Part shown: positions 7,976 through 15,659 of the stretch, one piece after another | Layout of the letters: every line of letters begins with the position of its first letter | Position numbering within the stretch: position 1 is the stretch's first letter | From: Tissierella sp. Yu-01 | GTDB taxonomy: Bacteria > Bacillota > Clostridia > Tissierellales > Tissierellaceae | Assembly (NCBI RefSeq): GCF_029537395.1 | Contig: NZ_CP120677.1 | Coordinates: 310,001-374,000, forward strand | Length of the DNA stretch: 64,000 nt | Reading direction: 5' to 3' | The notes under the pieces: model-generated | The model's database searches: none | What the model saw: only the letters and a program-made list of their open reading frames with translations | Told to the model about the DNA's origin: nothing | Program-made: the position numbers and the translations under genes

Positions 7976-8779
7976 GTGGAAGAAAAATTATATACGACTG
8001 GTGAAGTGGCTGAACTATCAGGATTAACAGTTAGAACTATTCAATATTATGATAATATTGGTCTACTTTCTTCCTCTGGAAGAACTGAAAATGGACGTAG
8101 AATTTATACTGAAGAGGATCTTATTCAACTAGAACAAATTGTTTTTTATAAACTATTGGGATTTCCGTTAAATAAAATAAAAAATGAAGTATTAATACAT
8201 TCAGATGAGGAAGAATTGATAGAAATGCTGGAGTCTCAGCAGCTACTTTTATTTAAGAAGATAGAACAATTAAATACATCCTTTATAACTATAGATATTA
8301 TATGTAAGATAATTAAATCGGGTGAGCAACCACCAATTCAAGCGCTTCTACAGTCTCTTGCAGCATTGCCTGATGACAACATAGTAATAGAAGCTCCTAA
8401 GCTTTTTTCAAAAGAAGAAAATGAATTTTTATCTAGATACTTTAAAGATCTAGAAAGTGTAAAGGATTTTTATCATAAATGGAAAGAAATTTCTATTGAG
8501 GCAAATATATTAATCAGTATAGGAATTTTACCACATGATGAACTAGCACAGGATTTAGCAAAGAGATGGTGGCAAATGATAATGAAATTGACAAATGGCA
8601 ATATGGAGCTATTATCAAAAATAAAGGAAATTGATTTAGATAGTAGATTGCATATCAATAACTCAGATGTTATGAAAGATGTAGATAAGTTTATACAGCA
8701 AGCATCTGAAATCTATGCAAAAGAAAATGACATTAGTAAGATTTTGGAACAAAATGAGAGGGATAAAAATAAATGCTAG
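7976..8779 (+). CDS. MerR-family transcriptional regulator
   Basis: The 267-residue regulator has an N-terminal MerR winged helix (YTTGEVAELSGLTVRTIQYYDNIGLL), a central coiled coil, and a C-terminal region like TipAS/effector domains without a clear ligand motif. I chose the GTG at 7976 because AGGAGG at 7962-7967 ends 8 bases before it; an upstream in-frame GTG falls inside that ribosome site. It overlaps the ABC ATPase gene by seven bases, forming a MerR-ATPase-permease operon of the kind that responds to drugs or other toxic compounds. Confidence 0.9.
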   Translation: MEEKLYTTGEVAELSGLTVRTIQYYDNIGLLSSSGRTENGRRIYTEEDLIQLEQIVFYKLLGFPLNKIKNEVLIHSDEEELIEMLESQQLLLFKKIEQLNTSFITIDIICKIIKSGEQPPIQALLQSLAALPDDNIVIEAPKLFSKEENEFLSRYFKDLESVKDFYHKWKEISIEANILISIGILPHDELAQDLAKRWWQMIMKLTNGNMELLSKIKEIDLDSRLHINNSDVMKDVDKFIQQASEIYAKENDISKILEQNERDKNKC

Positions 8780-9693
8780 AATTAAGGAATATTACAAAAA
8801 GATATGATGAGAAAATAGTTCTAAATAACCTCAGCCTCTGTCTTAAGGAGGGAGTAGTTACTGGTTTTCTTGGACCTAATGGTGCAGGGAAAACAACTAC
8901 TATGCGTTCAATATTGGGATTAGTTACTCCCACAAGTGGAACAGTAATTATTAATGGGAGATCTTATCAAGAGCTTGAATATCCTTTGAAAGAAATAGGA
9001 GTATTAATCAATGCTAATGCAATAGATGAAAGATTAACCCCTTTTCAATATCTTCAAATTATGGCTGTAGCATCTGATATAGAGAAGGATAAGATTCAAG
9101 AGACCCTTTCTTTTGTAGGCTTGTATGACGTCAAGGATAAAAAAGTCAAAACATTTTCATTAGGAATGAAGCAAAGACTAGGAATAGCTGGCGCAATTTT
9201 GGGAGACCCAAATATAATCCTATTGGATGAACCATTTAACGGTTTAGATGTTGATGGGATTCATTGGCTTCGTGGGCTGATACGAAAATTTGCAGAAAAA
9301 GGGAAAGCAGTGTTAGTTTCTAGCCATTTATTAAGTGAAGTACAAGAAGTTGCAGATAGGATTATAGTCATTGCTCAGAGGAATTTAATTGCAGATATGG
9401 ACATGGAGGAAATGAAGAAAAAGAGTCTACGGTCATATGCATTAGCTAGATCTAGTGATAACAATATATTGAAAAAACAATTAATAGAGAATGGTGCAGA
9501 AATAAGAGAAAATGAAAAAGGATATATAAATGTTTATAAATTAACTACAGATCAAATAGGTGAAATTGCACATAGAAATAATATTTGTGTTTATGAATTA
9601 ACTAAGCATAAACCATCTCTTGAACAAATTTATTTGGAATTAGTTGCTGATAAGGTTGATTATCAAGGAATATATCAAAAGGAGGACAGATAA
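8773..9693 (+). CDS. ABC transporter ATP-binding protein (drug/antibiotic export type)
   Basis: This 306-residue ATPase has Walker A GPNGAGKTT, a signature of FSLGMKQRLGIA (the LSGGQ-equivalent of the bacitracin/CcmA-like class), Walker B IILLDEP and an H-loop in SSHLLSEV. The C-terminal extension of about 85 residues is typical of BcrA-like and NatA-like ATPases. It lies between the MerR regulator and a six-TM permease, so together they make a complete exporter. Confidence 0.93.
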   Translation: MLELRNITKRYDEKIVLNNLSLCLKEGVVTGFLGPNGAGKTTTMRSILGLVTPTSGTVIINGRSYQELEYPLKEIGVLINANAIDERLTPFQYLQIMAVASDIEKDKIQETLSFVGLYDVKDKKVKTFSLGMKQRLGIAGAILGDPNIILLDEPFNGLDVDGIHWLRGLIRKFAEKGKAVLVSSHLLSEVQEVADRIIVIAQRNLIADMDMEEMKKKSLRSYALARSSDNNILKKQLIENGAEIRENEKGYINVYKLTTDQIGEIAHRNNICVYELTKHKPSLEQIYLELVADKVDYQGIYQKEDR

Positions 9694-9695
9694 TA

Positions 9696-10460
9696 GTGAT
9701 AAAAGCTATTGATTTCCAATGGAATAAAATATGGTTTCTGAGAAGTGCCAGGATATATTTATTAATTGCCTTTATTACAAGCATTTTTATAGGAGCCATA
9801 TTTTCTATAACTACAGATATAACACAGGACAGAGGGTTGAAAGACTTAACTGCTGCTGAAATTATTGAAATAAATTTGTTAAGTATAGATGTTGCTACTA
9901 TTTTTTTATTGATATTTGTTTCTCTAGAAATAGGAAAAGAGTTTCAAAACAAGAGTATTCAGACATATGTTAGTGTTATACCAAATAGGAGAAGATACTT
10001 TTTCTCAAAACTCCTAACTTATCTAGGTATCTCAATAGTCTTAGGGATAATAGTAGGTATGATTTCTTTAGGGAATGGATATCTAATTATAAAAATAATG
10101 AATAAACCATTTCCGTCTATTTATGGTGTTATGAGATTCTTCTTTGGATGTATTTTAATGCCTATAACTTATGTTGTTTTTGCAACATCTGCCGCTTTCT
10201 TTTTCAGAAGTACATCAGGTGGAATTGTATTCCCAGTATTAATTATGTTTCTACCAAGTTTCATAAAGATATTCCCTAGTTTTATCCAAGAGGCTTTTGT
10301 TCCTATCATACCTGCATCAGCAATCCATAGCATTGCTGGGGTTGCTCAAATAGGGGGGATGGAGGACATTGGGATTATATTGGCTTTATTTACCTTAAGT
10401 ATTTGGTATATTATTGGATGTTTTATATCCATAAAAACTATTGAAAGGATTGATATTTAG
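9696..10460 (+). CDS. ABC transporter permease (ABC-2 type)
   Basis: The 254-residue membrane protein has about six TM segments and the layout of ABC-2 family permeases that partner BcrA-like ATPases. A GTG start at 9696 follows AAAAGGAGG at 9677-9685. It is the last gene of the MerR operon. The transported substrate is unknown. Confidence 0.88.
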   Translation: MIKAIDFQWNKIWFLRSARIYLLIAFITSIFIGAIFSITTDITQDRGLKDLTAAEIIEINLLSIDVATIFLLIFVSLEIGKEFQNKSIQTYVSVIPNRRRYFFSKLLTYLGISIVLGIIVGMISLGNGYLIIKIMNKPFPSIYGVMRFFFGCILMPITYVVFATSAAFFFRSTSGGIVFPVLIMFLPSFIKIFPSFIQEAFVPIIPASAIHSIAGVAQIGGMEDIGIILALFTLSIWYIIGCFISIKTIERIDI

Positions 10461-10498
10461 AAATATCATTTAGGCTAATAGTTTGATTGTAACTATTA

Positions 10499-10527
10499 TT
10501 GGAAAGATTATATTTGTATGTTATAAT
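10499..10527 (+). promoter_or_regulatory. Promoter of the erm leader
   Basis: TTGGAA (10499-10504), a 17-bp spacer and a consensus TATAAT (10522-10527), 32 bp upstream of the leader peptide start. Confidence 0.75.
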
Positions 10528-10558
10528 GGGGTTAAATAATAGAAAGGAGAGTTGCAAA

Positions 10559-10603
10559 ATGGGTATAGCTTCTATGAGAATTCGCAACTTAGTTGTTAAA
10601 TAA
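10559..10603 (+). CDS. Erm leader peptide (14 residues, R-I-R stall motif)
   Basis: A short ORF encodes MGIASMRIRNLVVK behind an AAAGGAGA ribosome site with 8-base spacing. Erm leader peptides that use an Arg/Lys-x-Arg/Lys triplet (such as the RLR class of ErmD) stall macrolide-bound ribosomes at that triplet; here the triplet is Arg-Ile-Arg. The 3' part of the ORF pairs with the RNA just downstream (10589-10596 with 10606-10613). Translation control of the methyltransferase at 11074 is inferred from this arrangement. Confidence 0.75.
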   Translation: MGIASMRIRNLVVK

Positions 10604-10670
10604 ATACAACTAAATATGCTTAGTATAAGGTAATTGTCTAAAATTTAGGCTCTATTTATTGTACCTTATA
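10589..10670 (+). promoter_or_regulatory. Attenuator hairpins in the erm leader RNA
   Basis: Two perfect inverted repeats follow the leader peptide: TTAGTTGT/ACAACTAA (10589-10596/10606-10613), whose left arm is inside the leader ORF, and TATAAGGTA/TACCTTATA (10624-10632/10662-10670). A ribosome stalled at the Arg-Ile-Arg codons would cover or expose the first stem. This is the architecture of macrolide-induced attenuation. Confidence 0.6.
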
Positions 10671-11073
10671 TTAGTGGATTCTTGTAATGAAAACCCATGC
10701 AGCTAACCATATTTTTTAAGTATCAATAGAAATTGCATAGCAATTTTATCACATCACCTTGTTATCTAATTGGTATCTGACACTTTGAGAAGCGGGGAGA
10801 TATTTACCACTGAAGGATAGTTGTAATCTTTTATGATTATAACGAAGTGAAGATATCTTACCTTTAGTTGAAAAGCTAAACCTACTTATTTAGGTATAAG
10901 ATGTTGATTAAATTATCCAAGGGATATTTTTGGTATGAAATTTTAAAAATAGAATATTATGTAATTTAGGAAAGCTATAGATGGATATTTTATTCATTTA
11001 CAGCTTTTTTTGTTGTAATGGATTATTCAGTATACATGAATCCACATCAAATATTATTAAGGTGGTGGATTTA
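10671..11073 (+). other. Remainder of the erm untranslated leader
   Basis: No independent gene is seen. The stretch holds a hairpin AAATTGC/GCAATTT (10730-10746), a weaker paired region around 10855-10902, and a stem AATCCAC/GTGGATT (11039-11045/11065-11071). The last stem would hide the bases next to the AAGGTGG ribosome site (11059-11065) of the methyltransferase. An in-frame ATG at 10981 exists but has a poor ribosome site. Confidence 0.5.
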
Positions 11074-11955
11074 ATGTTTAATAAAGATAATCAGATTAAA
11101 TTAAGGAACTCACAAAATTTTTTGCACAATAAGAAATTAGTTTCAGATATAATAAGAGAAAGTAATATATGTAGAGACGATATTGTCATAGAAATTGGTG
11201 GAGGTAGGGGCATCATTACCGAACAATTAGCAAAAAAGTGTAAAAAGTTATATGTTATAGAATACGATTACAACTTATACAAGGGACTTAGAGACAAGTT
11301 TTCAAATGAAAAAAATGTTGAAGTGATATATGGTGATTTTCTTGAATTTGAATTACCTATTAATTGTAAATTTAAAATTTTTTCTAATATTCCATATAAT
11401 ATTACGGCAGCTATTTTGTCAAAGTTGACGACTTTTTCCAATCCTCCCGATGATATTTATATCATCCTTCAGGAAGAAGCTGCAAAAAAATATGCTGGTA
11501 TGCCATTTAATAAAGAAGGTATGCGTTCTCTACTTCTTAAGCCATACTTTTCTTTTAATATTATAAAGAATTTGAAAAGAAATGATTTCATTCCAATTTC
11601 CAGTGTTGATAGTGTTTTTCTACACATTAAGAGAAGAAAAAATATACTAATAAGACAGGATAAGGAAGATTTATATGCTGATTTTATTGTTTACATCTTT
11701 AGCAATGCTGGAAAGGATATGAAAACTAGACTAAAACACATCTTTTCATATAAGCAAATTAAACGATTATCTAGTGATATCGGTTTTAAAATCTCAGATA
11801 GTCCAACTAATTTAAACTATGAACAATGGCTAAGAATCTTTCAATATTTTTTAATAGGTGTATCGGATGAGAAGAAAAGCCTTATTGACAATGCATGTTC
11901 AAAATTTTTTGTAGAACAAAACAAAATTGAGAAGCTTCATAGAAGTAGAACATAA
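11074..11955 (+). CDS. Erm-family 23S rRNA (adenine-N6) methyltransferase
   Basis: The 293-residue enzyme would dimethylate A2058 of 23S rRNA and give macrolide/lincosamide/streptogramin B resistance. It has the Erm/KsgA fold: RNSQNFL at the N-terminus, SAM motif I EIGGGRG, and catalytic motif IV SNIPYNIT, whose NIPYNI form points to Erm rather than KsgA (usually NLPYYI). The C-terminal domain follows DSVFLHIKRR. I start at ATG 11074, preceded by AAGGTGG; an upstream ATG at 10981 would add an odd hydrophobic extension. A leader peptide and hairpins precede it. It could be a new Erm class; identity to known classes needs a search. Confidence 0.88.
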   Translation: MFNKDNQIKLRNSQNFLHNKKLVSDIIRESNICRDDIVIEIGGGRGIITEQLAKKCKKLYVIEYDYNLYKGLRDKFSNEKNVEVIYGDFLEFELPINCKFKIFSNIPYNITAAILSKLTTFSNPPDDIYIILQEEAAKKYAGMPFNKEGMRSLLLKPYFSFNIIKNLKRNDFIPISSVDSVFLHIKRRKNILIRQDKEDLYADFIVYIFSNAGKDMKTRLKHIFSYKQIKRLSSDIGFKISDSPTNLNYEQWLRIFQYFLIGVSDEKKSLIDNACSKFFVEQNKIEKLHRSRT

Positions 11956-11978
11956 TAAGGGTAGGTAAAGAAGCGGAA

Positions 11979-12012
11979 GAGTTCATTGTTGGATTAGTGA
12001 ATTCACTTTTTT
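11979..12012 (+). terminator. Rho-independent terminator after the methyltransferase
   Basis: GAGTTCATT pairs with AGTGAATTC (two G-U pairs) around an 8-base loop, followed by ACTTTTTT. Confidence 0.65.
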
Positions 12013-12098
12013 CTAAAAAAGGTATTTTGTATTAGAATTTTAATCAATTTGTCATTTCTCTCATGTCTATACGTGATAGAATATTTTTATTACGAATA

Positions 12099-12139
12099 GG
12101 AAAGTTCTACTTTTCTAATTATTAATATAGAACTTTTCC
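12099..12139 (+). repeat. Inverted repeat upstream of the DUF3221 lipoprotein gene
   Basis: GGAAAGTTCTA and TAGAACTTTTCC pair with one bulge across an 18-base loop. There is no T run, so this is more likely a leader hairpin or operator than a terminator. Confidence 0.4.
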
Positions 12140-12177
12140 GTCAATGAGTAACAAGAAAAGAGTAGGAGTTGGTTTTT

Positions 12178-12780
12178 ATGAAGAGAATGGTGACAACTTT
12201 TTTAATGATATTTTGTTTGAGCACTTTGTTATCTGGGTGCGGTAAAGTTACTAATCATGATTCAAACAAAAGTAATTCAGACACATTTACAGGTACCATC
12301 CTTGAAATTAATGAAGAATCTATTTTAGTTGAGCCACTTGAAGGAGAGGATATACTAAAATCAGCAGATAAAATATCTGTAAACACAAAAGGAATCGAAC
12401 TTCCTGAGGATTTTATCGAAGGAAATGTTGTTGAAATTATTTATTCTGGAGAAATCTTGGAATCTTATCCAGCTCAAATCAATGATGTATCTGGTATTAA
12501 CATTGTTGATGGTTTAGTGGATAAAAAAGAGGCTTGGGACAGAATACCTATGATAATGATTAATGGAGTACTATATTATGATACAGGTAACGAAAGTGAT
12601 ATTGAAGCCCGATGTGGCGTGATGGACGGTGAAATTACTTCAACAGTAGATAGTACAGAAACTCCGACAGAAGATAATCAATCTAATTTTGGTGAGGGTT
12701 ATGGATATCAATATGTAGATGGAAATAGTATAGATGTTTATATGAATGAAAAGTGGATTCGTTTTGTAAAAGATAAATAA
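12178..12780 (+). CDS. DUF3221-like lipoprotein
   Basis: The 200-residue protein has a lipoprotein signal with lipobox LLSGC (Cys21). A small beta domain follows, with FTGTILEINEESILVEP and a ...VNTKGI...GNVVEIIYSGEI pattern, as in DUF3221/YobA-type proteins. The C-terminal 75 residues (WDRIPMIMINGVLYYDTG onward) look like a separate repeat found in similar secreted proteins. ATG 12178 is preferred because AGTAGGAG ends 9 bases before it; an upstream TTG touches that site. It is exported and lipid-anchored; function unknown. Confidence 0.75.
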   Translation: MKRMVTTFLMIFCLSTLLSGCGKVTNHDSNKSNSDTFTGTILEINEESILVEPLEGEDILKSADKISVNTKGIELPEDFIEGNVVEIIYSGEILESYPAQINDVSGINIVDGLVDKKEAWDRIPMIMINGVLYYDTGNESDIEARCGVMDGEITSTVDSTETPTEDNQSNFGEGYGYQYVDGNSIDVYMNEKWIRFVKDK

Positions 12781-12845
12781 TTTAGTATAGATAGATGATT
12801 TCAATTTTAGTAAGATAATAATTATTGGATATGGAGGGAATCTAA

Positions 12846-13910
12846 ATGAAAAATATAAAGATAGTAATAATAATACTATCACTATTTTTAACCCTTAGTG
12901 CTTGTAAACCTATCAAAAATGTTGATGATAAAGGGGAAGAAATTGAAGAGCACTTTATAGAAGTGGAGAAAATTGAAAAAATTCATAATATGGAAATATC
13001 TGATTGGTTAAATGATGAAACAGTAGTTATTTCTAAAGAAAATAATTCAGTGGATAAAATGGAACTATTGGAATTATCGGAATACTATCCAAGAAGTTTA
13101 TATCTGTATAATATTAATACTAAAGAATCTAAGTTATTAAAAGAGGAAAGGAATCTTTTTCTTGGAGGAGCAACTTTTTCAGAAGATAAGAATCATCTCT
13201 TATATTACGAATATGCATTAGGAGATCCTGCTTACTATGTAATGAACATTGATACCTTAGATAGTTTTGGAGTTAGAGGAGATAATATAGGTGGAGCAAT
13301 AAGTGCAAGATGGGACGGTAATCAAGTGATTGGTGTGACATACTCTAACAAGATATATGAAGCAAGTTCTACAGGTGAAATAATTATAATAGAGGACATA
13401 AATGAGGAAGGTCTATATATTGCCCGAAAGGTAAATGACAATATTTATTACAATACGTATATTGATGAAAATTTAATCATGATAAATCAAGATACCAAGG
13501 AAAGTATAGATTTAAATATCAAACATGTTTATGATTTAATTCCGTCTCCTGATGGTAATAAAATGTTGGTGTTACAAAACAACGGTACAAAAAGCACTAT
13601 GATTATTTGTGACACAGATGGCAGCAACCAAAAGACAATTGCGGAAGGTGAAGAAATTGAAGGAGTTTCATGGTCTCCAGATAACCAGATGGTTGCTTAT
13701 AATCTACAGAGTACTGTGAATAATACAACGGTTAATGATTTATATATCTATGATGTGCTCGCTGCTGAGTCTACTCAGCTAGAAACTGATATTCAAAACG
13801 TGGTCAGCTCCTCTTGGAGCCCTACAGGGGATAAGCTGGTCTATGTAGAATGGGATGGTGAGCAATATACTAGTAGTGTTGTATATCTAAAGTTACCATT
13901 GAAAAAATAA
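12846..13910 (+). CDS. Lipoprotein with TolB-like beta-propeller repeats
   Basis: The 354-residue protein has a lipoprotein signal (LSAC, Cys20). The rest resembles a PD40/WD40-like beta-propeller, with repeats such as ...LIPSPDGNKMLVL..., ...VSWSPDNQMVAY... and ...SSWSPTGDKLVYVEW. Such domains usually bind protein partners outside the membrane. It follows the DUF3221 lipoprotein by 65 bp and may share its transcript. A terminator follows. The role is unknown. Confidence 0.75.
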   Translation: MKNIKIVIIILSLFLTLSACKPIKNVDDKGEEIEEHFIEVEKIEKIHNMEISDWLNDETVVISKENNSVDKMELLELSEYYPRSLYLYNINTKESKLLKEERNLFLGGATFSEDKNHLLYYEYALGDPAYYVMNIDTLDSFGVRGDNIGGAISARWDGNQVIGVTYSNKIYEASSTGEIIIIEDINEEGLYIARKVNDNIYYNTYIDENLIMINQDTKESIDLNIKHVYDLIPSPDGNKMLVLQNNGTKSTMIICDTDGSNQKTIAEGEEIEGVSWSPDNQMVAYNLQSTVNNTTVNDLYIYDVLAAESTQLETDIQNVVSSSWSPTGDKLVYVEWDGEQYTSSVVYLKLPLKK

Positions 13911-13917
13911 GTATATT

Positions 13918-13955
13918 TAAGGCGGTACCTTTTTCTTATGGTGTCGCCTTATTTA
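13918..13955 (+). terminator. Rho-independent terminator
   Basis: AAGGCG-GTACC pairs with GGTGT-CGCCTT around a T-rich loop, followed by ATTTAT. Confidence 0.7.
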
Positions 13956-13993
13956 TATGAATTAAGAAATCTACAAATGGCTATAAAAAGATA

Positions 13994-14047
13994 TTGACAA
14001 ATTAGATTAGGGAAGGTTATATTATATATAAGTTAGTTATAGCTAAC
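13994..14047 (+). promoter_or_regulatory. Promoter with DtxR-like operator, site A
   Basis: TTGACA (13994-13999) and TATATT (14018-14023) are followed by GTTAGTTATAGCTAAC (14032-14047), a near-perfect palindrome at the expected transcription start. The same core recurs at 14117, 22584 and 23541 next to iron-related genes. A DtxR-type Fe regulator is encoded at 26051. Confidence 0.7.
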
Positions 14048-14116
14048 TGTAGACAATGGATATTACGAGGCGAAGTTATCACTATAAATGTTCAAAAATT
14101 ATTTTTTTGTCCATAA

Positions 14117-14132
14117 GTTAGCATAAACTAAC
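14117..14132 (+). promoter_or_regulatory. DtxR-like operator, site B
   Basis: GTTAGCATAAACTAAC, extended by AAG/CTT on either side, is 85 bp downstream of site A and in the leader of the DUF3793 gene. Matches the GTTAGC-TTAA-GCTAAC consensus drawn from the four sites in this window. The rest of 14133-14256 shows no gene. Confidence 0.65.
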
Positions 14133-14256
14133 TTAATTTGAAGAGTAATTTTTATAGTCAGGTATATTGCAAAATGTTAACGTTACATATACTTTCGCAT
14201 CTTCAAGCAGTTTCATCCATGATTAAAAGCTGAAATCATATAAAGGAGGTAATTGA

Positions 14257-14805
14257 TTGGAAAGGTATTTAATCTTACATTGTGCACCGACATTAGCAGG
14301 AATTAAAACGGCAAATTTATTCACCTATACTTTTATGTCCGAAGAGGACCTTAAGGATTCTTTATCTTTGGCAAATAAAATATTAAATCCAAAGGGTGTT
14401 TATGCTCAGGCTTTACTTATACGAAATAACAAGGCACTCATTTATGTTTATCGCAAATCCTTATTGACTGCCGATCTTATGAGAAAAGGTGCAAAAGAAC
14501 TTTTAGGCTTATATGGGTATCATGGAGATTCATTAGATAACCTTATCTTTTGGCTGAAGGTTCGACTTGATATTAACGAAGGATTTCCTCATGAAGTTGG
14601 ATTGTTCCTTGGATACCCATTGGCTGATGTAATTGAATTTATAAAAAATGAGGGTAAAAACAGCAAATGTACGGGGTGTTGGAAGGTATATACAGACGAA
14701 TGTGAAGCTTTAAAGATTTTTGCAAAATATCGAAAATGTAAAGATATTTATACAAGGTTATTTTTTCAAGGACGATCAGTTGGAAGGCTTACTATAGTAG
14801 CCTAA
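14257..14805 (+). CDS. DUF3793 family protein
   Basis: The 182-residue cytoplasmic protein belongs to the DUF3793 family of anaerobic Firmicutes, recognised by ...LILHCAPTLAGIKTANLF..., KGV...ALLIYVYR-like strand and ...LRFY...FPHEVGLFLGYPL-type blocks, here FPHEVGLFLGYPLADV. Two Cys sit in KCTGCWKVY. The start is TTG 14257, seven bases after AAAGGAGG. It is followed 34 bp later by a flavodoxin gene and preceded by two DtxR-like operators, so expression on iron shortage is likely. Biochemical function is unknown. Confidence 0.85.
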   Translation: MERYLILHCAPTLAGIKTANLFTYTFMSEEDLKDSLSLANKILNPKGVYAQALLIRNNKALIYVYRKSLLTADLMRKGAKELLGLYGYHGDSLDNLIFWLKVRLDINEGFPHEVGLFLGYPLADVIEFIKNEGKNSKCTGCWKVYTDECEALKIFAKYRKCKDIYTRLFFQGRSVGRLTIVA

Positions 14806-14839
14806 TTACAAAAAATAAAAGAAAAGAGGTACTAAGTTT

Positions 14840-15268
14840 ATGAAAAAGATAGCAGTTGTTTATTGGAGTGGCACGGGAAATACAGAGGCAATGGCAGAAT
14901 CAGTAGCTGAAGGTGTAAAGTTAGATGGATGCGAAGTTACTACATACTCAGCAACTGAGTTTTCACCAGACTTTATGGATGATTTTGACGGTGTAGCATT
15001 TGGATGCCCGTCAATGGGTGTGGAGGTTTTAGAAGAAGATGAGTTTGAACCTATGTTTTTATCCTGTAAAGATAAGCTTGTTGGTAAAAAAATTGCCCTT
15101 TTTGGATCTTATGGATGGGGTGATGGCGAATGGATGAGAGACTGGGAGAAGGACTGTATAGATAGTGGAGCTATACTAGTTTGTAATAGTGTCATTTGCA
15201 ATGAGTCTCCTGATGATGAAGCAGTCCAATCCTGTCAAGCCTTGGGAAAGGCTTTAGCTGGGATTTAG
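14840..15268 (+). CDS. Flavodoxin (short-chain)
   Basis: The 142-residue electron carrier has the FMN phosphate loop WSGTGNTEAMA near residues 9-19, and the aromatic/glycine loops GCPSMGVE and FGSYGWGDGEW that stack on FMN. Length is typical of short-chain flavodoxins. It replaces ferredoxin when iron is scarce, which fits its position behind the iron-type operators and the DUF3793 gene. Confidence 0.93.
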   Translation: MKKIAVVYWSGTGNTEAMAESVAEGVKLDGCEVTTYSATEFSPDFMDDFDGVAFGCPSMGVEVLEEDEFEPMFLSCKDKLVGKKIALFGSYGWGDGEWMRDWEKDCIDSGAILVCNSVICNESPDDEAVQSCQALGKALAGI

Positions 15269-15281
15269 GATAGAGTAGAAG

Positions 15282-15310
15282 TTGACTTTTAAAAATATAA
15301 GTGGTATCAT
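15282..15310 (+). promoter_or_regulatory. Promoter of the cobalamin-riboswitch operon
   Basis: TTGACT (15282-15287), 17-bp spacer, TATCAT (15305-15310), directly upstream of the riboswitch. Confidence 0.65.
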
Positions 15311-15340
15311 GTTTAGGAATTAAAACTTAATACTAAAAAT

Positions 15341-15505
15341 TATCACAAGATTATATATTTATTATATATAGGAAACAAGTGAAAATCTTGTACGGACTCG
15401 CCGCTGTAATAGTGGAGTCTTTGGCATATCAGTAGTAACTGAGGTCACTGGGAAACTGGGAAGACTGTCAAAGGCGTTGATGCTTAAGTCAGAATACCTT
15501 GTAAT
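15341..15505 (+). ncRNA. Cobalamin (B12) riboswitch
   Basis: The conserved core is readable in order: GGAAACAAGTGAAAATC and CTTGTACGG (the P4 arm), GCCGCTGTAA, GTCACTGGGAA, CTGGGAAGA, then GATGCTTAAGTCAGAATACC, the B12 box, at about 15479-15498. Loop-receptor elements for AdoCbl-type folding are present but reduced at the 5' side. A terminator 90 bases downstream makes this a transcriptional off-switch when cobalamin is abundant. It controls the hydrolase and Dpp/Nik-type importer that follow. Confidence 0.92.
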
Positions 15506-15590
15506 AATTTGTTTTAAACTGTTGTTTAGCGAGTATCTAAACTGTTTACATTATTTTTGTTTTTGATAAAACTTAATACAATGTTTATTT

Positions 15591-15623
15591 GCCTCTCTGA
15601 ATATCAGGGAGGCTTTTTGTTTT
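15591..15623 (+). terminator. Riboswitch expression-platform terminator
   Basis: GCCTCTCTGA and TCAGGGAGGC form a 10-bp stem (one G-U) with a 3-base loop, followed by TTTTTGTTTT. It stands between the riboswitch and the first gene. Confidence 0.88.
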
Positions 15624-15659
15624 AACAATTTTTAAATTACATAATTATGAGAGGTGGAT

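Noticed and set aside
10981-11073. Upstream ATG that would extend the Erm protein by 31 residues
   Set aside because: Hydrophobic, Cys-rich extension unlike Erm N-termini and no good ribosome site; ATG 11074 has AAGGTGG.
11074-11955. KsgA (16S rRNA dimethyltransferase) as the identity of the gene
   Set aside because: The catalytic motif is SNIPYNIT and the N-terminus RNSQNFL, both Erm-like; a leader peptide with a basic-x-basic motif also points to Erm.
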